Assembly: GCF_000499785.1 (NCBI RefSeq)
Contig: NZ_HG726022.1
Coordinates: 91,605 to 155,604, forward strand
Origin: Bacteroides neonati
GTDB taxonomy: Bacteria; Bacteroidota; Bacteroidia; Bacteroidales; Bacteroidaceae
Length of the DNA: 64,000 nt
Reading direction: 5' to 3'
The translations under genes were made by a program, and so were the position numbers. Below, piece by piece: positions 26,492-37,396 of this stretch (positions are counted from its first letter, which is position 1; each line of letters opens with the position of its first letter). Below the pieces are notes generated by a model. It made no database searches. It worked only from the letters and a program-made list of their open reading frames with translations, and was not told the origin of the DNA.

Positions 26492-28801
26492 ATGAGAAGA
26501 GGTTTTTTTTACACCATATTTTCTATTTCAATTCTATCATTGGCTTCGTGTACAGCTACTAAGTTTGTACCTGAAGGTGCTTATTTATTGGACGAAGTTA
26601 AAGTACATACGAACAACAAAGACATTAAACCTTCCAGTCTCCGGCCTTATATACGCCAGAATCCAAACACCAAATGGTTTAGTCTGGTCAAAACACAGCT
26701 TTATATTTATAACCTCTCCGGGCGGGATTCTACCCGGTGGTATAATAAGTTTTTCCGACGCATTGGCGATGCCCCTGTAGTCTATAGTGAAGCAGATGCA
26801 CAGCGCTCGCAGGAGGAGTTGACCAAAGCACTCCAAAATATGGGTTATATGGGTGCAACTGTAAAGCATGTCACCGAGGTGAAGAAGAAGAAAATAAAGT
26901 TGGATTACGAGATTAATGCAGGGCGTCCATACACTGTTCGCTCATTGAATTATGCCATCTCCGATCCTCAAATAGCCGAACAAATTCAAAAAGATTCGGC
27001 ACGTACTTTATTAAAGGAAGGTATGCTGTTTGATGTGACTCAATTGGATGCCGAACGGCAGCGTATTACCGATAACCTGCTTTCGAATGGTTATTTTAAA
27101 TTTAATAAGGATTATATCAGTTACACAGCCGATACGGTACGTGACGCCTATCTGGTCGATTTAACGATGCATTTGCAGCGTTATAAGAGTCATCAAACCG
27201 ACGAACCCAAGAACCATCCTTTATATCAGATAAATAAGATTAGCTTTATAGCAGACTATGACGTATTGCAATCATCGGCTCTGAGTAGCATTAATATAAA
27301 TGATTCGGTTCACTATAACGGATTTCCTATATATTATAAGGATAAGCTATATTTGCGCCCCAAAGTACTAACCGATAACCTTCGTTTTGCATCGGGTGAA
27401 CTTTATGACGAAAAGGCGGTACAACGTACGTATACAAACTTCGGACGCCTGCCGGCTTTGAAGTATACGAATATTCGCTTTGTTGAAACACAGGTAGGCG
27501 ATACGACTAAGCTTAATTGTTATGTGATGCTTACCAAAAGTAAGCATAAATCGGTTGCTTTTGAGGTGGAAGGAACGAACTCGGCAGGCGATTTGGGAGC
27601 AGCTGCTTCGGTATCTTTCCAGCACCGAAACCTGTTTAAAGGGTCAGAAACTTTCATGATGAAATTTCGTGGTGCATACGAAGCTATTACCGGGCTACAA
27701 GGTGACTACCGTAATAATAACTATCTGGAATATGGTGTAGAAACGAGTGTAAACTTTCCCAATTTTCTTTTTCCCTTTCTATCCTCGGATTTTAAACGGA
27801 AAATTCGGGCGACGACCGAGTTGGGGCTGCAATACAATTATCAGGTGCGTCCGGAGTTCTCACGCACCATTGCTTCCGCCTCCTGGAGCTATAAATGGAT
27901 ACAACGGCAGCGTATTCAGCACCGCATTGATCTGATTGATATCAGTTATCTTTATCTGCCTTGGATCTCGGAAACGTTTCGTCAGGATTATGAGGATAAA
28001 GGACAAGGCGACATTTTTGACTACAATTATAAAAACAGATTGATTGTGCGAATGGGGTACAGCTATAATTATAATAGCATGGGAAGCTCATTGGTGAATA
28101 ATACGATTACGACTAATTCATACTCTATTCGTGCCAATATTGAATCGGCCGGTAACTTGCTCTATCTTTTCTCAAGAGCTACGAGGCTGCGCAAGAATAG
28201 CGATGGAGAATATGCCATTTTAAATATTCCCTATGCACAGTATGTAAAAGGCGACTTTGACTTTGCGAAAAATATTAGAATAGACTATCGCAACTCTTTG
28301 GCTTTTCATATAGGCGTAGGAGTGGCAGTTCCTTATGGAAATGCTAAAACCATCCCTTTCGAGAAACAATATTTCGCAGGAGGTGCCAATAGTGTGCGTG
28401 GCTGGACAGTGCGCAATTTAGGTCCGGGAACATTCGCAGGCGATGGAAACTTCCTGAATCAATCGGGTGATATCAAACTTGATGCAAGTATAGAGTATCG
28501 TAGCAAGCTGTTCTGGAAACTGCAAGGAGCCATGTTTGTCGATGCCGGTAATATCTGGACCATCCGTAGTTATGAGAATCAACCCGGAGGTGTATTCAAA
28601 TTTAATGAATTCTATAAACAGATAGCAGTGGCTTATGGCTTAGGCGTAAGATTGGATTTGGATTTCTTTGTGCTTCGTTTTGATGGAGGTATGAAAGCTA
28701 TTAATCCGGTCTATAAGAGTGGCAAAGATCGCTACCCGATTACACACCCCGATTTCAGTCGTGATTTTGCTTTCCATTTTGCCGTGGGTTATCCTTTCTA
28801 A
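26492..28801 (+). CDS. TamL-like BamA-family outer-membrane lipoprotein
   Basis: 769 residues with lipobox SLASC, so it is lipid-anchored as well as a barrel protein. POTRA-like modules fill about residues 25-330 (VPEGAYLLDEVKVHTNNKDI, YMGATVKHVTEVKKKKIKL). A 16-strand BamA/TamA-type barrel runs from about 370 to the end, with VRGWTVRNLGPGTF for the VRGF/VRGY lock motif and a C-terminal FHFAVGYPF. In Bacteroidetes such TamL proteins take part in outer-membrane protein or lipid export. Followed by a strong terminator. Confidence 0.88.
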   Translation: MRRGFFYTIFSISILSLASCTATKFVPEGAYLLDEVKVHTNNKDIKPSSLRPYIRQNPNTKWFSLVKTQLYIYNLSGRDSTRWYNKFFRRIGDAPVVYSEADAQRSQEELTKALQNMGYMGATVKHVTEVKKKKIKLDYEINAGRPYTVRSLNYAISDPQIAEQIQKDSARTLLKEGMLFDVTQLDAERQRITDNLLSNGYFKFNKDYISYTADTVRDAYLVDLTMHLQRYKSHQTDEPKNHPLYQINKISFIADYDVLQSSALSSININDSVHYNGFPIYYKDKLYLRPKVLTDNLRFASGELYDEKAVQRTYTNFGRLPALKYTNIRFVETQVGDTTKLNCYVMLTKSKHKSVAFEVEGTNSAGDLGAAASVSFQHRNLFKGSETFMMKFRGAYEAITGLQGDYRNNNYLEYGVETSVNFPNFLFPFLSSDFKRKIRATTELGLQYNYQVRPEFSRTIASASWSYKWIQRQRIQHRIDLIDISYLYLPWISETFRQDYEDKGQGDIFDYNYKNRLIVRMGYSYNYNSMGSSLVNNTITTNSYSIRANIESAGNLLYLFSRATRLRKNSDGEYAILNIPYAQYVKGDFDFAKNIRIDYRNSLAFHIGVGVAVPYGNAKTIPFEKQYFAGGANSVRGWTVRNLGPGTFAGDGNFLNQSGDIKLDASIEYRSKLFWKLQGAMFVDAGNIWTIRSYENQPGGVFKFNEFYKQIAVAYGLGVRLDLDFFVLRFDGGMKAINPVYKSGKDRYPITHPDFSRDFAFHFAVGYPF

Positions 28802-28814
28802 AAGAGATAAAAAA

Positions 28815-28863
28815 ACTCCCATAACGTTGATTTCGTTTATACGACTATCAATGTTATGGGAGT
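28815..28863. terminator. Bidirectional terminator
   Basis: Seventeen-base arms (28815-28831 and 28847-28863) with one G-T pair, between the convergent TamL-like and DUF3332 genes. Confidence 0.75.
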
Positions 28864-28897
28864 AATGTATACGCTAAGAAAACTTATGGAAGGACGC

Positions 28898-29452
28898 TTA
28901 GCGTGCAGCAAACATCAAGTTATCCATGGCAACTTGACGTGCAGCCGTCATTCCTTTGGCATCTAAAGATACATTCAGCGTTTTACCGTTGGGCAGCATC
29001 ATATCCGCTGTACCGTCATTATTCATCTTTAATAATTCCGTGGTCTGTCCTTCAGCTACGACATTCCATGTATTGGCATCCTTGTTGTAGATCAACTCCA
29101 TCGCTTTCTTTTCACCTTCTTTGGTGATTGAATAACCATTTTCCAATGTCTCAACCATGTAGTTGCCGTTCTCACCTTTCACCTTTTTCACATCTCCAAC
29201 GTTTGCCATCGGATTAGAACCAGTCCAGAACTCAATCGAGTTGATTACCAATGCATCTGCCAGATAAGCAACCGGATATACAGGGATAATATTCAGAGCA
29301 ATAAATACCAATTCATTTACGAACTTATGTCCAACTGTTTGGTTCCATGAGGCAAGGCGATTAAACAATCCAAATGATCCTACACACGAACTAAATAAAA
29401 TAGTACTGCTCAAAACACAGGCAGCAACGAAAGTCAATTTTCTTTTTCTCAT
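28898..29452 (-). CDS. DUF3332 lipoprotein
   Basis: 184 residues from the ATG at 29452; a further upstream start adds 13 residues but spoils the signal peptide. The lysine-rich N-terminus, hydrophobic core and lipobox LFSSC are followed by VGSFGLFNRLASWNQTVGHKF, typical of DUF3332. A hydrophobic segment (about 60-80) and a charged C-terminal domain follow. Probably cell-envelope; function unknown. Confidence 0.8.
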   Translation of the reverse strand: MRKRKLTFVAACVLSSTILFSSCVGSFGLFNRLASWNQTVGHKFVNELVFIALNIIPVYPVAYLADALVINSIEFWTGSNPMANVGDVKKVKGENGNYMVETLENGYSITKEGEKKAMELIYNKDANTWNVVAEGQTTELLKMNNDGTADMMLPNGKTLNVSLDAKGMTAARQVAMDNLMFAAR

Positions 29453-29585
29453 ACTTACTCTTATTAAAAAATAGGTTATAAATGAATTCAAAAAGTTTAT
29501 TCTATATCTGTGTTCGAATAACTTAATTTGCTACAAATATACCGTGTTTAATCGAATTTTAAATAAAGTAGGTAGTTTTTTTATA

Positions 29586-30020
29586 TCATTTCGTTCTTTT
29601 AGTTAATTTATCGCCTATAAAATGATCAATCGAATATTTGCCCGGACCGGTAATATATAGAATGATAAATACGGATAAATAGATAAAAGGAAGCTCTTTA
29701 GCTGAAAATGGTTGGTGTCCGAAAACGACGAATACAACCACACACATCGTAAAGATCATTGGAATTAATGCCAACCGGTATAAGAAACCGACAATGAATC
29801 CGATGGAGCATACTAATTCGGCAAAAATAGCTAGACTTAATGAGACATCTACGCCCAAGCCAATCGGATCGGGAAAAGAATGGGAGAGTTCTTGGAAGTT
29901 CATTACTTTCTGCAATCCATGATGCATTAATAACAAACCAAAAAGTATACGCAATACCAGCAGGAGGGATGATCCTCTTGTATCGTTATACTTGGTCGGG
30001 AATAAGAAATTGTAAATCAT
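29586..30020 (-). CDS. DoxX-family membrane protein
   Basis: 144 residues with four predicted helices. The first carries LRILFGLLLMHHGLQKVMNF, the DoxX-type start; the third contains VVVFVVFGHQPF. DoxX proteins are subunits of quinol-linked or thiosulfate/NO-related redox systems. It starts 14 bases after the NDH-2 stop and is co-transcribed with it, suggesting a respiratory or redox link. Confidence 0.85.
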   Translation of the reverse strand: MIYNFLFPTKYNDTRGSSLLLVLRILFGLLLMHHGLQKVMNFQELSHSFPDPIGLGVDVSLSLAIFAELVCSIGFIVGFLYRLALIPMIFTMCVVVFVVFGHQPFSAKELPFIYLSVFIILYITGPGKYSIDHFIGDKLTKRTK

Positions 30021-30034
30021 ATGTGTTTTGGTTT

Positions 30035-31336
30035 TTAAGTTTCAACTTGCTGGCCTTTTTTAGCCGGTTTGATAATCAGTCGCAATGATGGGTCGTAAGT
30101 GAAATAGCTCCACATCCAATCGAGAAAGATGAACAATCGATTCTTTACTCCGACTATACTCATCAAGTGGATAAACAGCCACACTGCCCAAGCCGGAAAT
30201 CCGACAAAGCGTATTCTCTTCATCTCTACAATGGCATTATTACGGCCAATGGTAGCCATGGAACCTTTATTGTGGTAAAGAAAAGATTTCATCGGAAGAT
30301 TCTGGTTCAATCTGCTTAAGTTGTCAACGAGTAGTTTCGCTTGCTGAATGGCTGGTTGAACAACCTGGGGGTGTCCGTTCGGATAATCGGGTGAAACCAT
30401 AAAGGCTGTATCGCCCAAAGCAAATATATTCTCGAAACCACATACGGAATTGTATGGGTCGACCCTTAGCCGGTTTCCCGGTCCGTATACTTCGGGGGGT
30501 AATCCGGAAATACTGTTCGCTCTTACTCCTGCTACCCAAAATACGTTGGCTACAGAGATGGAGCTTCCATCGCCAAGGGTTAAGAGGTGATCTTTATATG
30601 TTTCGACCTTGCAGTTGACCTTGATTTCGACTCCTTTTTTGTCCAGATAGGTTCGAACCTCTTCGGATGATTGCTCAGAGAAAGCAGCAAGCAGTCTGGA
30701 ACCTGCATCGATCAGAACGATTCGCATCTGCGTCATATCCAGATCGGGGTAGTCGTGGGGTAGAATAAACTTACGCATCTCGGCCAATGCTCCTGAGAGT
30801 TCGATGCCGGTGGCACCCCCTCCAACAATAACAAAGGTCATTAATGCGCTACGCACTGCCAAGTCATTGGTGTTTTGGGCTTTCTCAAAACTTTCCAATA
30901 TCTGATTGCGATTATAAAGTGCTTCGGAAGTTGTTTTCAGGGAGAGTGTACGCAGTCCCAATTCGGTATTCCCAAAGTAATTCGTATCGCAGCCTGTGGC
31001 AATGACAAGATAATCGTAAGAGAGTGTGCCTATAGATGTTTCAAGCGTATTTTCTTCAGCTATCACTCGGAGAGCCTCACAAATACGGATATGGACATTG
31101 GTACGTTTGTGAAATATTTTTCGAAACGGAAAAGAGATGGCGCTTGGCTCAATACCTGCCGTAGCTACCTGGTATAAAAGAGGCTGAAACAGGTGATAAT
31201 TGTTTTTATCTAAAAGAATCACCTGAAAGTCGTCACCTTTAAGTTTTCGAGCTAGTTTTAATCCGCCAAATCCTCCCCCTACAATTACGATTCTTTTTTT
31301 AGTTCCTTTATCGGGTATATCAATTACATTCATCAT
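30035..31336 (-). CDS. Type II NADH dehydrogenase-like FAD oxidoreductase
   Basis: 433 residues. FAD Rossmann motif RIVIVGGGFGGLKLARKL (about 15-32), NAD Rossmann motif FVIVGGGATGIELSGALAEM (about 168-187), and ALGDTAF near residue 305 for FAD contact. The C-terminal 50 residues are hydrophobic and aromatic (AVWLFIHLMSIVGVKNRL), the membrane-binding region of NDH-2 enzymes. It oxidises NADH and reduces the quinone pool without pumping protons. Pairs with doxX. Confidence 0.88.
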   Translation of the reverse strand: MMNVIDIPDKGTKKRIVIVGGGFGGLKLARKLKGDDFQVILLDKNNYHLFQPLLYQVATAGIEPSAISFPFRKIFHKRTNVHIRICEALRVIAEENTLETSIGTLSYDYLVIATGCDTNYFGNTELGLRTLSLKTTSEALYNRNQILESFEKAQNTNDLAVRSALMTFVIVGGGATGIELSGALAEMRKFILPHDYPDLDMTQMRIVLIDAGSRLLAAFSEQSSEEVRTYLDKKGVEIKVNCKVETYKDHLLTLGDGSSISVANVFWVAGVRANSISGLPPEVYGPGNRLRVDPYNSVCGFENIFALGDTAFMVSPDYPNGHPQVVQPAIQQAKLLVDNLSRLNQNLPMKSFLYHNKGSMATIGRNNAIVEMKRIRFVGFPAWAVWLFIHLMSIVGVKNRLFIFLDWMWSYFTYDPSLRLIIKPAKKGQQVET

Positions 31337-32004
31337 AATAAAAAAATGTGTTTTATATCTATATTAGTAATATAACATAGTACAAGTTCAGAATGTTTTG
31401 AATACGAATGTGTTAATCGAATACGATATCATTAAATCTAATATGTACTTCAAACACTGAATTGAAGCGCTACTTCAATCTGCTCATCTCCGAATTCTAT
31501 ATGGTGGAAGCCAATTGGGAGCAAGCATTCAAAAGTCTGCAAAAACCATTTATCAACGAATTCAACATACACAAATCCTCCATTCGAAAAAGTGAGAACC
31601 GAAGAGAGTGCAAACATTATTGAGTAAGTTTAAAAAAGAAAATAGGTATTGAAAAAGGACTAAAAAGTATTCTACAGCTTTGCCCACTTGTATTTACAAG
31701 AATACTTTTTTGTTCAGTAAAATATGCATCTGATTATCAATATATACCAGAAATGTAATTATGACTTTTTATACCTATCTTACAAATGGTTATCTGTACA
31801 CTAAGATATATCTTCGCTATCGATAAATTAACTATATACCAAACTGCTAATAGATATATAAATTGCATACCAGTAGCTAAAATCGTTTTGTTCTTTTTAA
31901 GAATATGCCTATGAACATTTGATAATTAGCTTAATATGAATCCGATTTCCAATGGTGTCGCATTGTAAAAACTCAGTATCTATGTTTAACCAAATATTTA
32001 CAGT
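31337..32004. other. Intergenic region with a possible coding remnant
   Basis: 668 bases upstream of susC. An open frame at 31417-31623 lacks a start codon but translates sensibly (RYFNLLISEFYMVEANWEQA), suggesting a gene fossil. The rest is A/T-rich leader. No SusR, ECF sigma or anti-sigma gene is adjacent. Confidence 0.4.
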
Positions 32005-35000
32005 ATGAAAAAAAGAATTAATCTAGTTAAAGATCTTAGCATTATTAGTGGGCTATTTAAACGAAAATCAGTAGGTGTTTTCCTTTTAGTTCTATGTACA
32101 AGTTTTCAGTTAGTTGTAGCTAATATTAATGAAAAAACCGATTCTAAAACAGTCCAACAAGTGAAAACAGAGAAAGTATTGGGAATAGTTACAGATCAAA
32201 ATGGTGAAGCTGTCATTGGAGCGTCTATCATTGTAAAGGGGGGGGCAAAAGGTACTATTACAAATGCTGATGGTCATTTTTCATTAGATCAAGTGAAAAG
32301 AGGGGAACTACTTATTATTTCATTTATAGGTTATAAAACCCTTGAAGTTCCTAATACCGGAAAGCAGCTTATTGTTACTCTAACTGAAAATACTCAAACT
32401 CTAAACGAGGTAGTCGTTACCGCATTAGGAGTAACAAAACAAGCTCGCTCGGTTGGCTATGCAACTAGCAGAGTGTCAACGAGCGAATTAGAACGTACTA
32501 ATGCAATTAACCCTGTTAATGCACTGCAAGGAAAAGTTGCAGGCGTAAATATTAACATTGGTGGAGCTTCGGGTGTTACCTCAAGCTCATCCATTACCAT
32601 ACGAGGAGCTAAATCCATCGACAAGAATAATTCTCCTATTTTTGTAATAGACGGCATGATCATTCAAGAACCAATTACAGGAACATTGGATGGAACCGAC
32701 TGGGGGTCACAATTAAAAAACTTAAATCCGGCTGACTATGAAAGTGTTACTGTTCTAAAAGGAGCTGCAGCAACTGCACTTTATGGTTCGCGCGGAGCCA
32801 ATGGTGCTGTAGTGATTGTATCTAAGGGTGGAAAGTACGGAAAGCAAGGATTGGGAGTAGAGATTTCTCAAACACTTGAAACTACCGATATATATAAATC
32901 TCCGATTGCTTTTCAAAATATTTATGGAGCAGGTACTCCGAGCAATGGCTATGAAGGTGACTTTTTGGTCGATGGTACTTTGCAGAAAACAAGCTCTAGT
33001 TTTGGCCCCAAAATGGATGGCAGACTAATAAACCAGTACTTACCCGGTGGGCAACCCACCTCGTTCATTGCTCATCCCAACAATTGGAAAGCGCTGTATG
33101 GCAGTGGACTCAATAGTACAACCAATATTGCAATTAATGGTGGCAATGAAAAATCATCTTTCCGCTTATCTTATTCATTTACAGATAATAATGGTGTTTT
33201 TAAACGAAATGAATTTAAACGGCATTCCATTGCTTTCAAAGGAATTACCGAATTAAATAAAATTTTTTCATTAGAAGTTGGAGTAAACTATGCATTCTCT
33301 CGTGCTCAAAACGGAGCCAATCAAGGAGGTTGGAACTGGAATGGAAACGTAGCGATGATGAGTACCTACTATACCCCACGAAATATGGATATCAAAGCTT
33401 ATGAGAGTATATATAGAGATCCGGAGACTCACGCTGTAGAAACAGATAGCCCCTTCGAGACACTCCGTGCATATCTACACGACAGAGACATGAATCTTAA
33501 CGAGCGTTCAGAGAACTCATTACTGACAAACCTTACGCTACAAGCGAAAATAGCACCTTGGCTAACAGCTAGTATCAAAGGGAACTATAATTATTACGGT
33601 ATCTCAAGTATGTCAAAGCAGTATGGTACAGGAGTCAATTATGGACCTACGGGAACAGGGTACTATGGTCGCAGTGGCAATATATCCGGCTCTTATAACT
33701 TTTTGGGAATGTTAAAATCAATCGATAACAAGATTAAGTTGGGAAATGAGATTATCACTCTTGATGCTTTTGTTGCCGCCGAACTATATGGTAATACCGA
33801 GTCGCACACATGGAGTAAAGGAACCAATGGTGGATTAGTCACACCAGGTATTTTCGCATTCTCCAACTCAGTAAATAAGATAGAACCTTCATTTAACTAC
33901 TCTCCTCGCAACAACCAAACTCTAGGCATATCAGGCATTCTAAACTTAGGTTGGAGAGAGCAAGTTTATCTAGAACTAACTGCGCGCAATGATTGGCTTT
34001 CTACACTAACCTACCCATCATATATGACTACTGGGCAGAATAACTATACTGTATTTTATCCATCTACTAATGCATCCTGGGTATTTACAGAAACATTCAA
34101 ACTTCCTAAATGGTTCTCTTTCGGTAAACTGCGCGCATCTTTTGCCCGGGTTGGTATGGGTACAAGTGCTTATGCTACTACAAAAGGATTTGGTGTATTT
34201 GCCCAAAGCGCACAGTACGACTCCGACCGCAATAGCATTCTAGTTGCCAATCCCAATTTAGGACAATCCTGGAACAGTGATTTGAAGCCTGAAATCCAGC
34301 AATCAATTGAAATAGGTACTGATATACGCTTCTTTGATGAGCGCTTGACACTAGACATTGCTTACTATAAAACAAATACCAAGAATCAGATTATGACCAT
34401 TCCTGCAGTATTAGAGTCTGGCGCCAAAGAGCAGCTGATTAATGCAGGCAATATTCAGAATCAAGGTGTTGAAATACAATTGGAAGGTACACCGATACGC
34501 AGCAAAAACTTCCGATGGACTATGGGAGCTAACTTCACATTAAATCGTGGAAAAATCATCAAATTACATGAAAATATAAAAGAATGGAATTTGCTAAGTG
34601 CTTATGATGGAGGTCCGGAAATTTGGGCATATGAAAATGGAGCCTTTGGTGTTATTACCACACCATACAACTCTACCGATGCTGGGGGAATCTATCGCTT
34701 TAATAATGCTGAAGATCCTAATGACCCAAGAAACGGGAAACCAGTTATCTCTTATTGGGGTGAAAGCGGTTCACCGAATAAAGTATCTGTCTATGGTTAT
34801 GTAACAGATGCTGAAAAAGGTATCAAAGAAAGAAAAATTATAGGAAAAGTAGAACCGAATTTCTTGTTAAGTTTAAATACGTCATTTTCATATAAAAACT
34901 TTGATTTTTATGCTTCAGCTGATGGGCGTGTAGGAGGTAATTTTTATTCAAATACCTACAAATACGCTTCCAGCAAAGGCGTCTTAAAGTCCTCACTATA

Positions 35001-35502
35001 TGGTCGCGATAAAGAGCATGGTGGCATAGCACGCATAAACTATAAGGGAGAAACCGTTTATGACGCAATTATGCTTGATGCAGTATTTGATGAAGGAGAA
35101 AAAGCACCAAGGGCCGATGACCCGACTAAAAAAATGGATGTAGGTGGAATGACCTATGCGGAAGCCTTAGAGCAAGGAATGCAACCTATGATGGCAAGTG
35201 CGTTCTATTATAATAATTTTGGTTGGGGTATGCCGGCTGAACTAGGTATTCAAAATAATACATGGTTCTGCTTACGCGAAATCACAGTTGGTTATCGCTT
35301 CCCCGAAAACATCTGCAAAAAAATCGGTGCGAACTACTTGCGACTTGGTGTTACAGCTCGTAATATTTGTTATTTAGTTAACAAACTAAGCGATGGGCTG
35401 AACCCGGAATCTATTTCTTCTAACAATCCATTGACTCCGATGGATATTGGCGGTACACCCTTTGCACGTACCTATGCATTTAACTTAACTGTCAGATTCT
35501 AA
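32005..35502 (+). CDS. SusC/RagA-family TonB-dependent transporter
   Basis: 1165 residues. Long N-terminus with a hydrophobic signal (about 25-45). A carboxypeptidase-D-like plug extension follows (VLGIVTDQNGEAVIGASI, ISFIGYKTLEV), then NEVVVTALGV and the plug domain (SSITIRGAKSIDKNNSPIFV, AAATALYGSRGANGAVVIV). The 22-strand barrel ends in TYAFNLTVRF. It imports glycans or peptides energised by TonB-ExbBD. Paired with the SusD gene 11 bases downstream. The substrate cannot be read, as no glycoside hydrolase or peptidase is adjacent. Confidence 0.95.
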   Translation: MKKRINLVKDLSIISGLFKRKSVGVFLLVLCTSFQLVVANINEKTDSKTVQQVKTEKVLGIVTDQNGEAVIGASIIVKGGAKGTITNADGHFSLDQVKRGELLIISFIGYKTLEVPNTGKQLIVTLTENTQTLNEVVVTALGVTKQARSVGYATSRVSTSELERTNAINPVNALQGKVAGVNINIGGASGVTSSSSITIRGAKSIDKNNSPIFVIDGMIIQEPITGTLDGTDWGSQLKNLNPADYESVTVLKGAAATALYGSRGANGAVVIVSKGGKYGKQGLGVEISQTLETTDIYKSPIAFQNIYGAGTPSNGYEGDFLVDGTLQKTSSSFGPKMDGRLINQYLPGGQPTSFIAHPNNWKALYGSGLNSTTNIAINGGNEKSSFRLSYSFTDNNGVFKRNEFKRHSIAFKGITELNKIFSLEVGVNYAFSRAQNGANQGGWNWNGNVAMMSTYYTPRNMDIKAYESIYRDPETHAVETDSPFETLRAYLHDRDMNLNERSENSLLTNLTLQAKIAPWLTASIKGNYNYYGISSMSKQYGTGVNYGPTGTGYYGRSGNISGSYNFLGMLKSIDNKIKLGNEIITLDAFVAAELYGNTESHTWSKGTNGGLVTPGIFAFSNSVNKIEPSFNYSPRNNQTLGISGILNLGWREQVYLELTARNDWLSTLTYPSYMTTGQNNYTVFYPSTNASWVFTETFKLPKWFSFGKLRASFARVGMGTSAYATTKGFGVFAQSAQYDSDRNSILVANPNLGQSWNSDLKPEIQQSIEIGTDIRFFDERLTLDIAYYKTNTKNQIMTIPAVLESGAKEQLINAGNIQNQGVEIQLEGTPIRSKNFRWTMGANFTLNRGKIIKLHENIKEWNLLSAYDGGPEIWAYENGAFGVITTPYNSTDAGGIYRFNNAEDPNDPRNGKPVISYWGESGSPNKVSVYGYVTDAEKGIKERKIIGKVEPNFLLSLNTSFSYKNFDFYASADGRVGGNFYSNTYKYASSKGVLKSSLYGRDKEHGGIARINYKGETVYDAIMLDAVFDEGEKAPRADDPTKKMDVGGMTYAEALEQGMQPMMASAFYYNNFGWGMPAELGIQNNTWFCLREITVGYRFPENICKKIGANYLRLGVTARNICYLVNKLSDGLNPESISSNNPLTPMDIGGTPFARTYAFNLTVRF

Positions 35503-35513
35503 AAACAATCATT

Positions 35514-37340
35514 ATGAATAAACTAAAATGTATACTAGTAGGAGCCTTTGCTACGTTAGCTCTTACAAGCTGTTTGGATGAGTTTAGAGAATTAAACACT
35601 AACCCAGAACTACTGGGTAGTACTGATCCTCGAAATGTATTTACAGGAGCAACCGATAATTGGAATAATGCTTCCCGTACTCATTTAGTAAGTAAATATA
35701 GTGGAATAATGCAACAAATGCAATATGTCGTTTTTTACAATGGTGCTCAAGAAAATATCTATGTAGAATCTGTGGGAAATAGGCATCCCTCACCTTATTT
35801 GCCTTATTATAACGATTATTTTGAACAGATTGGTTTGAAATTACGTTATTTGGTTAACACGGTGATTCCTAGTAATCCGGAAAGCGAACGTTATCAAAAC
35901 ATAGCCGCCATAGCCAATATCCTAGAAACATATGAAGCTTGGCTTATGTTTGACGTTGTTGGTGCAGCCCCTTATACAGAGGCTTTTAAACTTGCAACAG
36001 AAGGTATTCGTACACCTAAATACGACATGTATAAAGATTTATATAAAACATTCGATGCCAAAATAAAAACAAATGTTGAGTTGTTACAGAGAGTAACCGA
36101 TAATCAATATAATTTAGATAAGAATGATTTTTTCTATAAAGGTGATGAAGCTAAATGGATTAAATTTGGTAATACACTTCGCATTAAAATGGCACAACGC
36201 TTAGAAAAGGCTGATAATGATTTCTTCAAATCTGTACTCAATGAAGTACTAAGTAATCCAAGTGGTATTATTTCGAATAATGAAGAATCGTGCATTTACA
36301 GTCATTCGAATGATTATAGTAATAACACAGATGATGTGTGTATTTTAACTTATCAATACTGTGCCTCGCGCGCACTTGTCAACTTCCTCACCACATACAA
36401 TGATCCGAGGCTCCCTTTATTAATACGACGCAATGGATTTGGCAAAGGAAATAACAATAAGCTAAACGATGAAGCTGCCGATACACTAATTAAGTATTAT
36501 CCTGATTACCAAATTCAGTTTACTCAATGGAAAGATCGATATGTAGGTATGGCTGCCAATCCAGATAGTGTAAGTAGCGATTGGTCTGGATCGTCTTACT
36601 ACACCTTACCTTATGAAGATGATAAGGGAGTTGCTCGTACCATGTCAATCAGACATAATAGCCAGATCGAGAGTCGTTTTTACGTAAAAAATGGAGGTAA
36701 AGTGGGTACACAAGTAACTGCCCGCGACAAGGAAGATGAAGCGTATGATGTCTCACAAGAGTCAATTAGTTTATTTACTCCGTTGATTACTTATCCCGAA
36801 GTATGTTTTATGATGGCCGAAATAGCCTTGAAAGCAGGTAGTAGCCAAGCAGGAAAAAATGCAATTACCTGGTTTCGAGATGGAATTCAAGCATCTATGC
36901 TACAGTACCAAAAGTGGGCCGAAAAGATGAAAGTACCCTCGGCTATGAACCCTAATAGTGATAATTACAATCCAATCACTACTGATAAAATTGATAGTTA
37001 TCTAAGACAATCTGAGTTTGAAACCGTTACACTCGATAAAATAGTTAGCCAGCAGTGGGTGAATTTATTCATGCGTCCCGAGGAAGCTTGGGCTACCTGG
37101 AAGCGAACCGGTTTGCCTGCTTTTAAGGACCAACCAATTCCCGAAAGTGGAATCGCATTTTTGGAAACCATTAGAAAAGGAGAAAATATGCTCACCATTC
37201 CACGTCGCCTAGCTCTTACAGCGCCCAATACAGCTAATTTAGACAATTATAATGCAGCTTTACAAGAATTGATTGCTGAACCGTACTATGGGATGGGCGT
37301 AGAGAATACTGAAGGAAGAATATGGTGGGATGTACCGTAA
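35514..37340 (+). CDS. SusD/RagB-family nutrient-binding lipoprotein
   Basis: 608 residues with lipobox LTSC and N-terminal CLDEFRELNTNPELLGSTDP, as in the SusD-like_2 family. TPR-type helices (about 85-160: NIAAIANILETYEAWLMFDV) and the C-terminal PEVCFMMAEIALKAG region are present. It forms the lid over the SusC pore. Followed by a very long hairpin. Confidence 0.93.
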   Translation: MNKLKCILVGAFATLALTSCLDEFRELNTNPELLGSTDPRNVFTGATDNWNNASRTHLVSKYSGIMQQMQYVVFYNGAQENIYVESVGNRHPSPYLPYYNDYFEQIGLKLRYLVNTVIPSNPESERYQNIAAIANILETYEAWLMFDVVGAAPYTEAFKLATEGIRTPKYDMYKDLYKTFDAKIKTNVELLQRVTDNQYNLDKNDFFYKGDEAKWIKFGNTLRIKMAQRLEKADNDFFKSVLNEVLSNPSGIISNNEESCIYSHSNDYSNNTDDVCILTYQYCASRALVNFLTTYNDPRLPLLIRRNGFGKGNNNKLNDEAADTLIKYYPDYQIQFTQWKDRYVGMAANPDSVSSDWSGSSYYTLPYEDDKGVARTMSIRHNSQIESRFYVKNGGKVGTQVTARDKEDEAYDVSQESISLFTPLITYPEVCFMMAEIALKAGSSQAGKNAITWFRDGIQASMLQYQKWAEKMKVPSAMNPNSDNYNPITTDKIDSYLRQSEFETVTLDKIVSQQWVNLFMRPEEAWATWKRTGLPAFKDQPIPESGIAFLETIRKGENMLTIPRRLALTAPNTANLDNYNAALQELIAEPYYGMGVENTEGRIWWDVP

Positions 37341-37396
37341 ACACATCCACTCCATGCGATGAAAGAATAAAGAACTTTATTTACTATTGTTATATT

